Positions 1 through 5,580 are shown, counted from the stretch's first letter. The stretch is 6,547 nt of DNA from Actinomycetota bacterium (GCA_017882935.1 JADGOP010000139.1:1-6547), one strand, 5' to 3'. Notes: generated by a model from the letters alone, not told the origin. Translations and numbers: made by a program.

Positions 1-260
1 GCCTGTCCATCGCCGCGGCCTCGATCCTGGCGAAGGTCAGCCGCGACCGCATCATGCGGGCCACCGCACCGCAGTACGAGCCGTTCGCGTTCGACCGCAA
101 CAAGGGCTACCCGTCGCCCGAGCACCAGGACGCGCTCCGCGAGCACGGCCCCACCGACATCCACCGCCGCTCGTGGGCGTTCATGGACGGTCTGCCGGGC
201 TGCGAGCGGCTGCTGCGCGACCCGGCTGCCATGCCCGGCCAGACCGCCCTCTTCGCCTGA
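1..260 (+). CDS. rnhB: Ribonuclease HII, C-terminal part (5' end outside window)
   Basis: RNase HII cuts the RNA strand of RNA-DNA hybrids and removes single ribonucleotides misincorporated into DNA; it acts in the cytoplasm. Only the last 85 codons are present, read from base 3. The fragment opens with the family signature SIAAASILAKVSRDRIM, in which the Asp of SRD matches the last of the four catalytic acidic residues. It continues with NKGYPSPEH and REHGPTDIHRRSWAF, which match the conserved KGYPT..H and EHG...HRRSF blocks of the bacterial enzyme. The three earlier catalytic residues lie upstream of the window. A short non-conserved tail ends in TGA. The ATG at base 54 is internal, because the signature before it is in frame. 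The next gene is convergent, 64 bp away, with no strong hairpin between them. The identification is firm. Confidence 0.95.
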   Translation, partial: LSIAAASILAKVSRDRIMRATAPQYEPFAFDRNKGYPSPEHQDALREHGPTDIHRRSWAFMDGLPGCERLLRDPAAMPGQTALFA

Positions 261-324
261 CCCTTCAGCTTCCCACCCGCGCGCCGCGTCCCCAGAAATC
301 GGAAGAAGCGGAGGGCGGCTGCAG

Positions 325-1581
325 TCAGTTGCGGGGGAGGTCCCGGAAGGGGCTCTTCGAGTCGATCCCCGGCTCCTTCGGCAGGCCGAGGACGCGCTCG
401 CTCACGATGTTGCGCAGCACCTGGTCGGACCCGCCGGCGATGTGCATGCCCGGCTCGCCGCAGATGAAGCGGCTCCAGGCGAAGGTGCCCCACTCGCCGG
501 TGTCGGCCTGCACGCGCGGGCCGAGCACGTGGGCGACGAACTCGGCCGTGGCGCGGAGGTTGTTGGTGAGCGCCAGCTTGGCGACCGACATCTCCGGGCC
601 CGGCAGCTGCCCGGCCTTGATCTTGTCGAGCGCCCGCTGGTTCGAGTACTTGGCGACCTGGAAGTTGGTGTAGAGCCGCGCCAGCTCCTGCCGGGTGACG
701 CCGTCGTCGGCGAGCCCGAAGTGGCGCACCATCTCGATGAGGCGGGTGCCGCTGGCCATGCCCAGGCCGCCTCCGCCACCACCTGCGCCGATCGACATGC
801 GCTCGTTCATGAGGGTGGTGAGCGCCACGTTCCAGCCGCCGTTGACGTCGCCCAGCCGGTGGCTGTCGTGGACCCGCACGTCGGTGAAGAACACCTCGTT
901 GAACGCCGCGCCGCCGGTCATCTGGCGCAGCGGCCGGACCTCGACGCCCGGAGCGTGCATGTCGACGACGAACCCCGTGAGGCCCTTGTGCTTGGGCATG
1001 TCGGGGTCGGTGCGGCAGATGATCTCGCCGAGGTCGCTGTAGTGCGCGCCCGACGTCCACACCTTCTGGCCGTTGAGGATCCACTCGTCGCCGTCGCGGT
1101 CGGCGCGCGACTGCAGGCCGGCGAGGTCGGAGCCCGCGCCGGGCTCGCTGAACAGCTGGCACCCGATGATGTCGCCGCGCCACATCTTGGGCAGGTAGGC
1201 CTCGCGCACCTCGGGCGTGGCGTGGGCCAGGATCGTCGGCGCCACCATGCCGAGGCCGATGCCGAAGAAGCTCTGGTCGGGCACCTCGTAGCGGGTCTCG
1301 AGCGAAGCGTAGAGCCGGTCGTGGCTGGCCGGCAGCTCGCGGCCACCGAGCTCGGTGGGCCCGCTGATCCAGTGCAGGCCCGCCTCGGCACGCGCGTTGC
1401 GCCAACCCTTGGCGGCCTCGATCTGCCGCCGCTCGGCTGCGGCGTCGACCTCTTCGAACATCGCCACGTCGTCGTCGCCCTCGCCCCACTTGAAGTCCTG
1501 GGTGGCTTCGCGCGGCGTGGCGTTGGCGTCGAGGAAGGTGAGGCACTCGACTCGGAACTCGTCGAGGGTGGGCTGCGGCAT
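325..1581 (-). CDS. Acyl-CoA dehydrogenase family protein (FadE-like)
   Basis: Predicted FAD-dependent flavoenzyme that introduces an alpha,beta double bond into an acyl-CoA thioester (fatty acid, sterol side-chain or branched acid catabolism; the substrate cannot be read from sequence). The protein has 418 residues, near the usual 380-420. Seen in order: an all-alpha N-terminal domain (about 1-135); the flavin/substrate motif CQLFSEPGAGSD (141-152); the beta-domain stretch ILNGQKVWTSGAHYSD (168-183); GGWNVALTTLMNERMSIG (248-265); and the C-terminal IAGGSDQVLRNIVSERVLGLP (381-401). The Glu of the MCAD-type YEGT motif is Gly383 here. Glu260 in NERM aligns with the helix-G position used as catalytic base by isovaleryl- and long-chain acyl-CoA dehydrogenases, so it is the likely base. 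A run of glycines (266-272) follows it. The start is set by a GGAGGA Shine-Dalgarno about 6 nt before the ATG. The gene stands alone, convergent with rnhB, and is probably regulated through the palindrome upstream. Confidence 0.93.
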   Translation of the reverse strand: MPQPTLDEFRVECLTFLDANATPREATQDFKWGEGDDDVAMFEEVDAAAERRQIEAAKGWRNARAEAGLHWISGPTELGGRELPASHDRLYASLETRYEVPDQSFFGIGLGMVAPTILAHATPEVREAYLPKMWRGDIIGCQLFSEPGAGSDLAGLQSRADRDGDEWILNGQKVWTSGAHYSDLGEIICRTDPDMPKHKGLTGFVVDMHAPGVEVRPLRQMTGGAAFNEVFFTDVRVHDSHRLGDVNGGWNVALTTLMNERMSIGAGGGGGGLGMASGTRLIEMVRHFGLADDGVTRQELARLYTNFQVAKYSNQRALDKIKAGQLPGPEMSVAKLALTNNLRATAEFVAHVLGPRVQADTGEWGTFAWSRFICGEPGMHIAGGSDQVLRNIVSERVLGLPKEPGIDSKSPFRDLPRN

Positions 1582-1584
1582 GGG

Positions 1585-1592
1585 GGTCCTCC
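1585..1592 (-). promoter_or_regulatory. Ribosome binding site of the acyl-CoA dehydrogenase
   Basis: Read on the - strand, the sequence before the ATG is CCGGAGGACCCCC, giving a near-perfect GGAGGA Shine-Dalgarno with about 6 nt spacing. It fixes the start at base 1581 rather than any upstream in-frame codon and shows this gene has a leader. The imuA' and membrane-protein genes in the window instead look leaderless. Confidence 0.7.
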
Positions 1593-1600
1593 GGACGGAA

Positions 1601-1618
1601 CTTGACCGATCGGTCAAG
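1601..1618. promoter_or_regulatory. TetR-type operator palindrome upstream of the acyl-CoA dehydrogenase
   Basis: A perfect 18-bp inverted repeat, CTTGACCGA/TCGGTCAAG, lies 19 bp upstream of the acyl-CoA dehydrogenase ATG and 59 bp upstream of the divergent DinB-like gene. The GACCG..CGGTC core is typical of operators bound by actinobacterial TetR-family repressors of lipid-catabolism genes (family knowledge). A possible -10 hexamer for the - strand gene, TACGGT (complement of 1620-1625), would place the transcription start inside the palindrome, consistent with repression by promoter occlusion. On the + strand the same repeat supplies a TTGACC that could serve as a -35. No TetR gene is present in the window, so the cognate regulator is unknown. 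Confidence 0.75.
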
Positions 1619-1677
1619 AACCGTAGCCCGCGGCCCGGGGACTCGCATCCCGGGGCCCTGGCGGCCAAGATCTCCCG

Positions 1678-2181
1678 ATGTCCCGCCTTCCGCAGCCACC
1701 CCCCGACGCCGACGAGCGCGCCACCCTGCTCGGGTTCCTCGCCCACGCGCGCGCCGTGGCGCTGCGGCTCGTGGAGGACCTCGACGACGACCAGGCGCGC
1801 CACATCGGGGCGCCGCCGCTCACCAGCCTGCTCGGCACCGTCAAGCACCTGACCGACGTGGAGCTGTGGTGGTTCCAGCACGTCTGGGCTGGCACCGACC
1901 CCGACCTCGTGTCCACCGACGACGACCTCGATGCCGACTGGCACGTCCTGCCCGACGACACCATCGAGGCCGTGACCGCCCGCTACCGCGCCGCCTGCGA
2001 CGCCAACGACGACCTGCTGCGGGGCGGCGACCTCGACGCGCCGTCCGCCCGTCCGAGCAACCGCGGCCACCACGTGAGCCTGCGCTGGGTGGGCTGGCAC
2101 CTGGTCGAGGAGACCAGCCGGCACAACGGCCAGGGCGACATCATCCGCCAGGCCATCGACGGGCTGACCAGCATCGACTGA
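1678..2181 (+). CDS. DinB-like (DUF664-type) metal-binding four-helix-bundle protein
   Basis: A 167-residue protein of the DinB/YfiT superfamily, in the group usually annotated DUF664 or mini-DinB. The superfamily consists of small cytoplasmic four-helix bundles that often bind a divalent metal through three histidines; some members are thiol S-transferases, others have no known role. It is unrelated to DNA polymerase IV, also called DinB. Seen here: VKHLTDVELWWF (55-66) with candidate ligand His57, and WVGWHLVEETSRHNGQGDIIRQ (137-158, split here as WVGWHLVEETSRH and NGQGDIIRQ), the DUF664 hallmark, with candidate ligands His141 and His149. An acidic stretch (about 73-88) joins the helices. 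The ATG at 1678 has no visible Shine-Dalgarno; a weak -10-like CAAGAT ends 6 nt before it. The gene is divergent from the acyl-CoA dehydrogenase, so the intervening palindrome may also affect it. The family assignment is firm; the substrate is unknown. Confidence 0.88.
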   Translation: MSRLPQPPPDADERATLLGFLAHARAVALRLVEDLDDDQARHIGAPPLTSLLGTVKHLTDVELWWFQHVWAGTDPDLVSTDDDLDADWHVLPDDTIEAVTARYRAACDANDDLLRGGDLDAPSARPSNRGHHVSLRWVGWHLVEETSRHNGQGDIIRQAIDGLTSID

Positions 2182-2188
2182 CACCCGC

Positions 2189-2194
2189 TACCTT
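2189..2194 (+). promoter_or_regulatory. Candidate -10 of a leaderless promoter for the small membrane protein
   Basis: TACCTT fits the actinobacterial TANNNT -10 consensus and ends 7 nt before the ATG at 2202, so transcription would start at or next to the start codon. No Shine-Dalgarno is present between the upstream stop codon and this ATG. The -35 is weak (CTGACC at 2164-2169, 19-bp spacing). The promoter would lie over the end of the DinB-like gene. Confidence 0.4.
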
Positions 2195-2201
2195 CGACGG
2201 C

Positions 2202-2627
2202 ATGTTCCGGCTCCGCCCCTACCCGGTCTTCGCGCTCGCCGCCTGGTCGCTGTTCCTCTGGACCAGCCGCCTCGGCCTGGCCTGGAAGACGGCCGGCTCG
2301 ACCGCCAGCAAGGTGCTCGCCACGGTGCCGGTGGCCATCTTCGTGGCGCTGGGCCTGGCGCTGCTGGGCGTGCTGCTGCGCCGCCCCGCTGCCGAGGCCC
2401 GCGCCGGGCGCCTCCACGGCAACGCACGGCTGCTCGTGCTGGGGGTCGCCGGCTGGACCGTGGCCTACTGGCTGGTGCGCACCCCCCTGATCCTCACCGA
2501 CGGTCGCAGCGGTGCGTTCCACGCGGTGCACGCGGTGCTCGCCACCGTGTCGATCGGGCTCTCGGCGTGGGCCTGGCACGCCGTGCGGCACCCTGCGGAC
2601 GTGGCGGAGCCCCTCGTCGTGGGCTGA
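2202..2627 (+). CDS. Small integral membrane protein, four predicted transmembrane helices, function unknown
   Basis: I do not recognise this 141-residue protein as a member of a named family. Four hydrophobic stretches long enough to cross the membrane are visible at about 8-28, 38-59, 76-98 and 105-127. Short basic loops lie between them (RRPAAEARAGRLHGNAR at 60-76 is the largest), which by the positive-inside rule would put that loop, and both termini, in the cytoplasm. The third helix contains WTVAYWLVRTP and the fourth begins with a His-rich stretch, AFHAVHAVLA. No catalytic motif or signal peptide is evident. The ATG at 2202 is chosen because the frame before it overlaps the DinB-like gene and shows no hydrophobic character. 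It lies 20 bp after that gene and may be co-transcribed with it as well as having its own promoter. It is real on codon usage and topology; no role can be given. Confidence 0.75.
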   Translation: MFRLRPYPVFALAAWSLFLWTSRLGLAWKTAGSTASKVLATVPVAIFVALGLALLGVLLRRPAAEARAGRLHGNARLLVLGVAGWTVAYWLVRTPLILTDGRSGAFHAVHAVLATVSIGLSAWAWHAVRHPADVAEPLVVG

Positions 2628-2651
2628 GCCGGGGAGCGGCGCCCCTGCCGC

Positions 2652-2681
2652 TTGACGGGACTCGAACAGGTGTTCGATACT
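2652..2681 (+). promoter_or_regulatory. Sigma-70-type promoter of imuA'-imuB with leaderless GTG start
   Basis: A -35 TTGACG (2652-2657) and a -10 GATACT (2676-2681) are separated by 18 bp. The expected start of transcription, about 7 nt after the -10, coincides with the GTG at 2688, so the transcript would begin at the start codon. The whole spacer is occupied by the LexA box described separately. Confidence 0.75.
2662..2677. promoter_or_regulatory. SOS box (LexA operator) controlling imuA'-imuB
   Basis: TCGAACAGGTGTTCGA is an exact match to the actinobacterial LexA box TCGAAC-N4-GTTCGA, with both half-sites perfectly complementary. It fills the -35/-10 spacer and overlaps the first two bases of the -10, an ideal position for repression by LexA. 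The downstream genes are the classic SOS-induced mutasome accessories, so position and gene content support each other. Confidence 0.93.
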
Positions 2682-2687
2682 CGGGGG

Positions 2688-3449
2688 GTGTCGCCTTCCC
2701 CCACCCGAGCCGAGGCCGCCGCGCTGGCCGAGCTCGATCCGCGGGTGCGGCCGCTCACCCTGGCCGCCGAGCGCACGCTGCCGGTCCTCCCCGCCCTGGG
2801 GGCCCTGCTGCCCGCCGGCCTCCCCCGGGGCGCCACCCTGGCGGTCAGCGGGTCGGCCGGGCGGTCCTTCGCGGTGGCCCTGCTGGCCGCGGCCAGCAGG
2901 GCGGGGTCGTGGGTGGCGGTGGTGGGGGCGCCGGGCTTCGGGTGGCGGGCCGCGGCCGAGTTGGGCCTCGACCTCGCCCGGGTGGTGGTGGTCGACCCGG
3001 TGCCACCGGCGGTGGTCCCCGAGTGCCTCGGGGCGCTGGTCGACGGCTTCGATGCGGTCCTGCTGGGCGCCGAGGCCCGGGTCCCGGGCGCGTCGGCCCG
3101 CCGCCTGGCGGCACGGGCCCGGGAGCGGGGCACGGTGCTGGTGGCGGTGGTCGAGCCCTGGTTCTCCAGTGGGACCCGCGAACGGGCAGCTCAGGGTCCT
3201 CTCGCCGACGTGGCCGACCTTCGGGCTCTGGTAGAGGGTGAGGGTTGGGGCGGGCTCGGATCGGGGTTCGGGCGGTTGGGTGGCCGGCAGGTGGCGGTCG
3301 AGCTCGAAGGCCGGCGGCTGCCCGGGCGTCGCCGCCAGTCGCGCCTCTGGTTGCCGGGCCCCGAGGGGGCGGTGGCCCCGGTCGAGGCGCCGCACCTCGA
3401 GGTCCTGGGTCGCCACGCTCCCACGCCGCCCGTGCGGTCCACGGCGTGA
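2688..3449 (+). CDS. imuA: ImuA' (RecA-like accessory protein of the SOS mutasome)
   Basis: ImuA' is the RecA-fold partner of ImuB in actinobacterial damage-induced mutagenesis; it supports translesion synthesis by the ImuB-DnaE2 mutasome. The protein has 253 residues. The N-terminal RTLPVLPALGALLPAGLPRG (29-48) is the familiar lead-in to the RecA-like core. The P-loop position reads SGSAGRSF (54-61): the Walker A lysine is Arg59 and the first glycine is lost, so ATP binding is doubtful. The core continues with WVAVVGAPGFGW (75-86), LARVVVVDP (96-104) and GFDAVLLGA (120-128). The C-terminus is basic (RRLPGRRRQSRLW, 209-221). The GTG at 2688 is chosen because promoter geometry puts the transcription start there; an in-frame TTG at 2652 lies in the -35 and a GTG at 2670 lies in the SOS box. 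The stop overlaps the start of imuB (GTGA), implying translational coupling. Sequence similarity in this family is weak, so the call rests partly on context. Confidence 0.88.
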   Translation: MSPSPTRAEAAALAELDPRVRPLTLAAERTLPVLPALGALLPAGLPRGATLAVSGSAGRSFAVALLAAASRAGSWVAVVGAPGFGWRAAAELGLDLARVVVVDPVPPAVVPECLGALVDGFDAVLLGAEARVPGASARRLAARARERGTVLVAVVEPWFSSGTRERAAQGPLADVADLRALVEGEGWGGLGSGFGRLGGRQVAVELEGRRLPGRRRQSRLWLPGPEGAVAPVEAPHLEVLGRHAPTPPVRSTA

Positions 3450-5071
3450 GCGGCGCCGGCACCGCGGTGCGCACCCTGGCGGTCCTCTGCCCCGACTGGG
3501 AGGTGGTGGCAGCGGGGTTCGAGGCCGCCGACCCCCGGCCCGTGGCGGTCGTGCGGGCCAACCGGGTGGTGGCCACCAACGCCGCCGCCCGCGCCGACGA
3601 CGTGGTGGTCGGCGCCCGGCGCCGCGAGGCGCAGGGCCGGTGCCCGGACCTGCTGATCGTCGCCCACGACCCGGCCCGCGACGCCCGGGCGTTCGAGCCC
3701 GTGGTGGCGGCCCTCGCCACGCTCACCCCCCGCGTCGAGATCACCGAGCCGGGCGTGTGCTCGTTCGCCACCCGTGGCCCGTCGCGCTACTTCGGTGGCG
3801 ACGAGGCCCTGGCCCAGCGGGCCGCCGCAGCCGCGGCGGGCGCGGTGAGCGCGGGCCCCGACCTCGACGTGCGCGTCGGGGTCGCCGATGGCCCCCTGGT
3901 CGCCCGGCTGGCGGCCACCCGGGCAGGTCGCGGCCGTCCCCGTGTGGTGCCTCCGGGGACGGCCGCCGCGTTCCTCGCGCCGGCACCGCTGGCGGCGCTG
4001 GCCGCGTTCGTCCCCGATCCCGACGTGCTCGACACCTGGGAGCGCCTGGGCCTGACCACCATCGGCGAGGTCGGGGCGCTCCCCTCGGGCGCGGTCGTCG
4101 CCCGCTTCGGCCCCGCGGGGCAGTGGGTGCACCGCCTGGCCCGGGGGCTCGACCCCCAGCTGCTGCGCCCCGAGCCGGTGCCGCCCGACGTCACCGTCGC
4201 CGCCGACCTCGACCCACCCGCCGAGCGCGCCGAGGCCGTGGCCTTCCTGGCCCGCACCCTGGCCGAGGAGCTGGTCGACCGGCTGGGCGGGTGGGGCCTG
4301 GCCTGCACCCAGGTCGTGGTCATCGCCCACACCGAGCACGGCGAGACCCACGAGCGCTGCTGGCGCCTCGACGGCCCGGCCCGGGCGAGCGGCGCCCCGC
4401 GGTCGCTGGCGGCGGCCATCGCCGACCGCGCCCGCTGGCAGGTCGACGGCTGGTTGTCGGGCCCCGCCGCCACCCGCCCCACCGCGGGGGTCTCCCGGCT
4501 GGTGCTGGCGCCCGGGTCGGTCGAGCCGGCACGGGGCCGCCAGCTCGGGTTCTGGGGCGGCGAGGCCGGCGCGGGGGAGCGGGTCGTGCGGGCCGTGGCC
4601 CGGCTCGAGGGATTGGTGGGCCCCGACGCGGTGCGGGTGGCCGAAGCGCGTGGCGGGCGTCGCTCGGGCGACGAGGTGGGTCTGGTGCCCACCGCCGCGG
4701 TCGACGTGTCGGTGGCCCGTGAGGTGGCCCTGACCTTCGGCGCGGCTCCCTGGCCGGGCCGGCTCCCCGCACCCTCACCGTCGGTGGTGCACCGCCCCGC
4801 CCGGCCGGCCGAGGTGCTCGACGCCGAGGGGCGGTCGGTGGAGGTCACCGGTCGGGGCGAGGTGCGCCGGCCGCCGCACACCGTCCGGGTGGAGGCCGAC
4901 CCCCCGCACGACGTGGTGGCCTGGGCGGGCCCGTGGCCGGTCGACCAGCGATGGTGGGACGCCGAGGCGCACGAGCGGCGGGCCCGCCTTCAGGTGGTCA
5001 CCGACCAGGGGGTGGCGCTGCTGCTGGGTCGGGCCGACGGCTCGTGGTGGGTCGACGCCGTCTACGCCTGA
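3446..5071 (+). CDS. imuB: ImuB (catalytically inactive Y-family polymerase homologue, mutasome scaffold)
   Basis: ImuB bridges the beta sliding clamp, ImuA' and the error-prone polymerase DnaE2 during SOS mutagenesis. The protein has 541 residues. The N-terminal Y-family palm begins VRTLAVLCPDWEV (8-20), where the first metal-binding Asp of active polymerases aligns with Cys15. The usual SxDE block is ITEPGVCSF (99-107), putting Gly103 and Val104 at the catalytic Asp-Glu. This block leads into RGPSRYFGG (110-118). Active-site loss is therefore visible, as known for the family. A thumb/little-finger-like region spans roughly 190-350. QLGFWG (366-371) matches the clamp-binding motif of ImuB (QLPLWG type). 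The C-terminus, with RWWD, RARLQVVTDQGVALLL and GSWWVDAVYA, is the typical ImuB tail, implicated in partner binding. The GTG at 3446 overlaps the imuA' stop by 4 nt. No dnaE2 follows; the next gene is convergent. Confidence 0.95.
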   Translation: MSGAGTAVRTLAVLCPDWEVVAAGFEAADPRPVAVVRANRVVATNAAARADDVVVGARRREAQGRCPDLLIVAHDPARDARAFEPVVAALATLTPRVEITEPGVCSFATRGPSRYFGGDEALAQRAAAAAAGAVSAGPDLDVRVGVADGPLVARLAATRAGRGRPRVVPPGTAAAFLAPAPLAALAAFVPDPDVLDTWERLGLTTIGEVGALPSGAVVARFGPAGQWVHRLARGLDPQLLRPEPVPPDVTVAADLDPPAERAEAVAFLARTLAEELVDRLGGWGLACTQVVVIAHTEHGETHERCWRLDGPARASGAPRSLAAAIADRARWQVDGWLSGPAATRPTAGVSRLVLAPGSVEPARGRQLGFWGGEAGAGERVVRAVARLEGLVGPDAVRVAEARGGRRSGDEVGLVPTAAVDVSVAREVALTFGAAPWPGRLPAPSPSVVHRPARPAEVLDAEGRSVEVTGRGEVRRPPHTVRVEADPPHDVVAWAGPWPVDQRWWDAEAHERRARLQVVTDQGVALLLGRADGSWWVDAVYA

Positions 5072-5098
5072 CCCGCCCGACGGGCTCGTTCCCCGCCC

Positions 5099-5152
5099 GC
5101 GTTCCGGGTGCGTCTCGCGGGGCCATGACCCCGCGAAAAGCACCCAGAACGC
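5099..5152. terminator. Large imperfect palindrome between imuB and marR, probable bidirectional terminator
   Basis: The outer arms (5099-5111 and 5140-5152) pair at 12 of 13 positions. After a 3x3 internal region, the inner arms TCGCGGGG (5115-5122) and CCCCGCGA (5129-5136) pair perfectly around a 6-nt loop, giving 21 of 24 Watson-Crick pairs in all. It starts 27 bp after the imuB stop and ends 2 bp from the marR stop. Neither side has a U-tract, so it is not a textbook intrinsic terminator. In the - strand RNA, two of the three mismatches become G-U wobbles (position pairs 5105/5146 and 5114/5137), so the fold is stronger for the CLC-marR transcript. It could alternatively be a dispersed REP-like element. 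Confidence 0.7.
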
Positions 5153-5154
5153 GA

Positions 5155-5580
5155 TCAGCGGTCGAGCTCGCGCAGCACAGCGTTCATCTCGTGGCGGAAG
5201 CGCCGCAGCTCGTCGCGGTGCAGCCGCGAGAGCCGTTCGAGCAGCTCCTCGCCGAGCGGGGTGAGCGACACCAGGGCGCGGCGGTGGTCGTCGGGGTCGG
5301 CGAGGCGCTCGACCAGGCCGTTGCCGGCGGCGCGGTCGACGAGCTCGCCGACCGAGTGCACCCGCAGCTGGAGCATCTCGGCCACGTCGGCCAGCGGCGC
5401 GGGCATGCCATCGGGGTGGCCCCGCACCGCCAGCAGCAGCTGGTGCTGGGCGGGGGTGAGGCCGGCGGCGCGGGCGGCGTCCTCGGAGAAGCGGGTGAAC
5501 GAGCGCAGCGCGTGGCGGAAGCGGGCCAGCGACCGGAAGTCGGCGTCGGACAGCGGGCGCGTGTCGGTCGACCGGCTCAT
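5155..5580 (-). CDS. MarR-family winged-helix transcriptional regulator
   Basis: A 141-residue protein, the normal size for MarR regulators, which bind palindromic operators as dimers and usually release DNA when a small ligand (often a phenolic or lipophilic acid) or an oxidant is sensed. Seen in order: an N-terminal dimerisation helix (about 14-37); LTPAQHQLLLAVRG (41-54); the helix-turn-helix with LADVAEMLQLRVHSVGELVD (63-82); the wing LADPDDHRRALVSLTPLG (93-110) with its signature DxxDxRR-type core; and a C-terminal helix rich in Glu, Arg and Leu (111-140). No cysteine is present, so thiol-based redox sensing is unlikely. The start is the ATG at 5580, overlapping the CLC stop as ATGA; a GGAAGG lies about 10 nt upstream. 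It is therefore the distal gene of the CLC operon. Its ligand and targets are not readable; control of its own operon is plausible. Confidence 0.92.
   Translation of the reverse strand: MSRSTDTRPLSDADFRSLARFRHALRSFTRFSEDAARAAGLTPAQHQLLLAVRGHPDGMPAPLADVAEMLQLRVHSVGELVDRAAGNGLVERLADPDDHRRALVSLTPLGEELLERLSRLHRDELRRFRHEMNAVLRELDR

Noticed and set aside
261..324. A terminator between rnhB and the acyl-CoA dehydrogenase.
   Set aside because: No stable inverted repeat or U-tract could be found in the 64-bp convergent gap.
1632..1656. Two CCCGGG blocks flanking 9 nt between the divergent genes, as a possible second operator or hairpin.
   Set aside because: The match does not extend beyond the self-complementary CCCGGG core and is easily expected in DNA this GC-rich.
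107..1699. A 530-codon open frame on the - strand in another frame over the acyl-CoA dehydrogenase, and a 387-codon open frame on the + strand (442-1605).
   Set aside because: Both overlap a well-supported gene, have Arg/Ala/Gly-rich low-complexity translations without motifs, and arise because stop codons are rare in GC-rich DNA.
1582..2184. A 201-residue N-terminal extension of the acyl-CoA dehydrogenase in the same open frame.
   Set aside because: A GGAGGA site just before the ATG at 1581 and the normal family length fix the start. The extension would run antisense through the DinB-like gene and over the operator.
2652..2681. The imuA' promoter as a PafBC-type (LexA-independent) damage promoter.
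   Set aside because: Only the TTG of the -35 and the -10 fit; the characteristic TTGTC-GTG-like upstream block is absent, while the LexA box is perfect.
1983..3416. A 477-codon - strand open frame crossing three + strand genes.
   Set aside because: It spans the DinB-like, membrane-protein and imuA' genes, has no recognisable domain and is rich in Arg, Gly, Pro and His as expected of an antisense shadow.
3191..4881. Long - strand open frames antisense to imuB (386 and 364 codons).
   Set aside because: They are low-complexity, start and stop arbitrarily, and lie opposite a gene with conserved motifs throughout.
5072..5098. A separate small terminator, GCCC-GAC-GGGC at 5075-5085, right after imuB.
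   Set aside because: The 4-bp stem with a 3-nt loop is too short to be convincing beside the much larger palindrome that follows.
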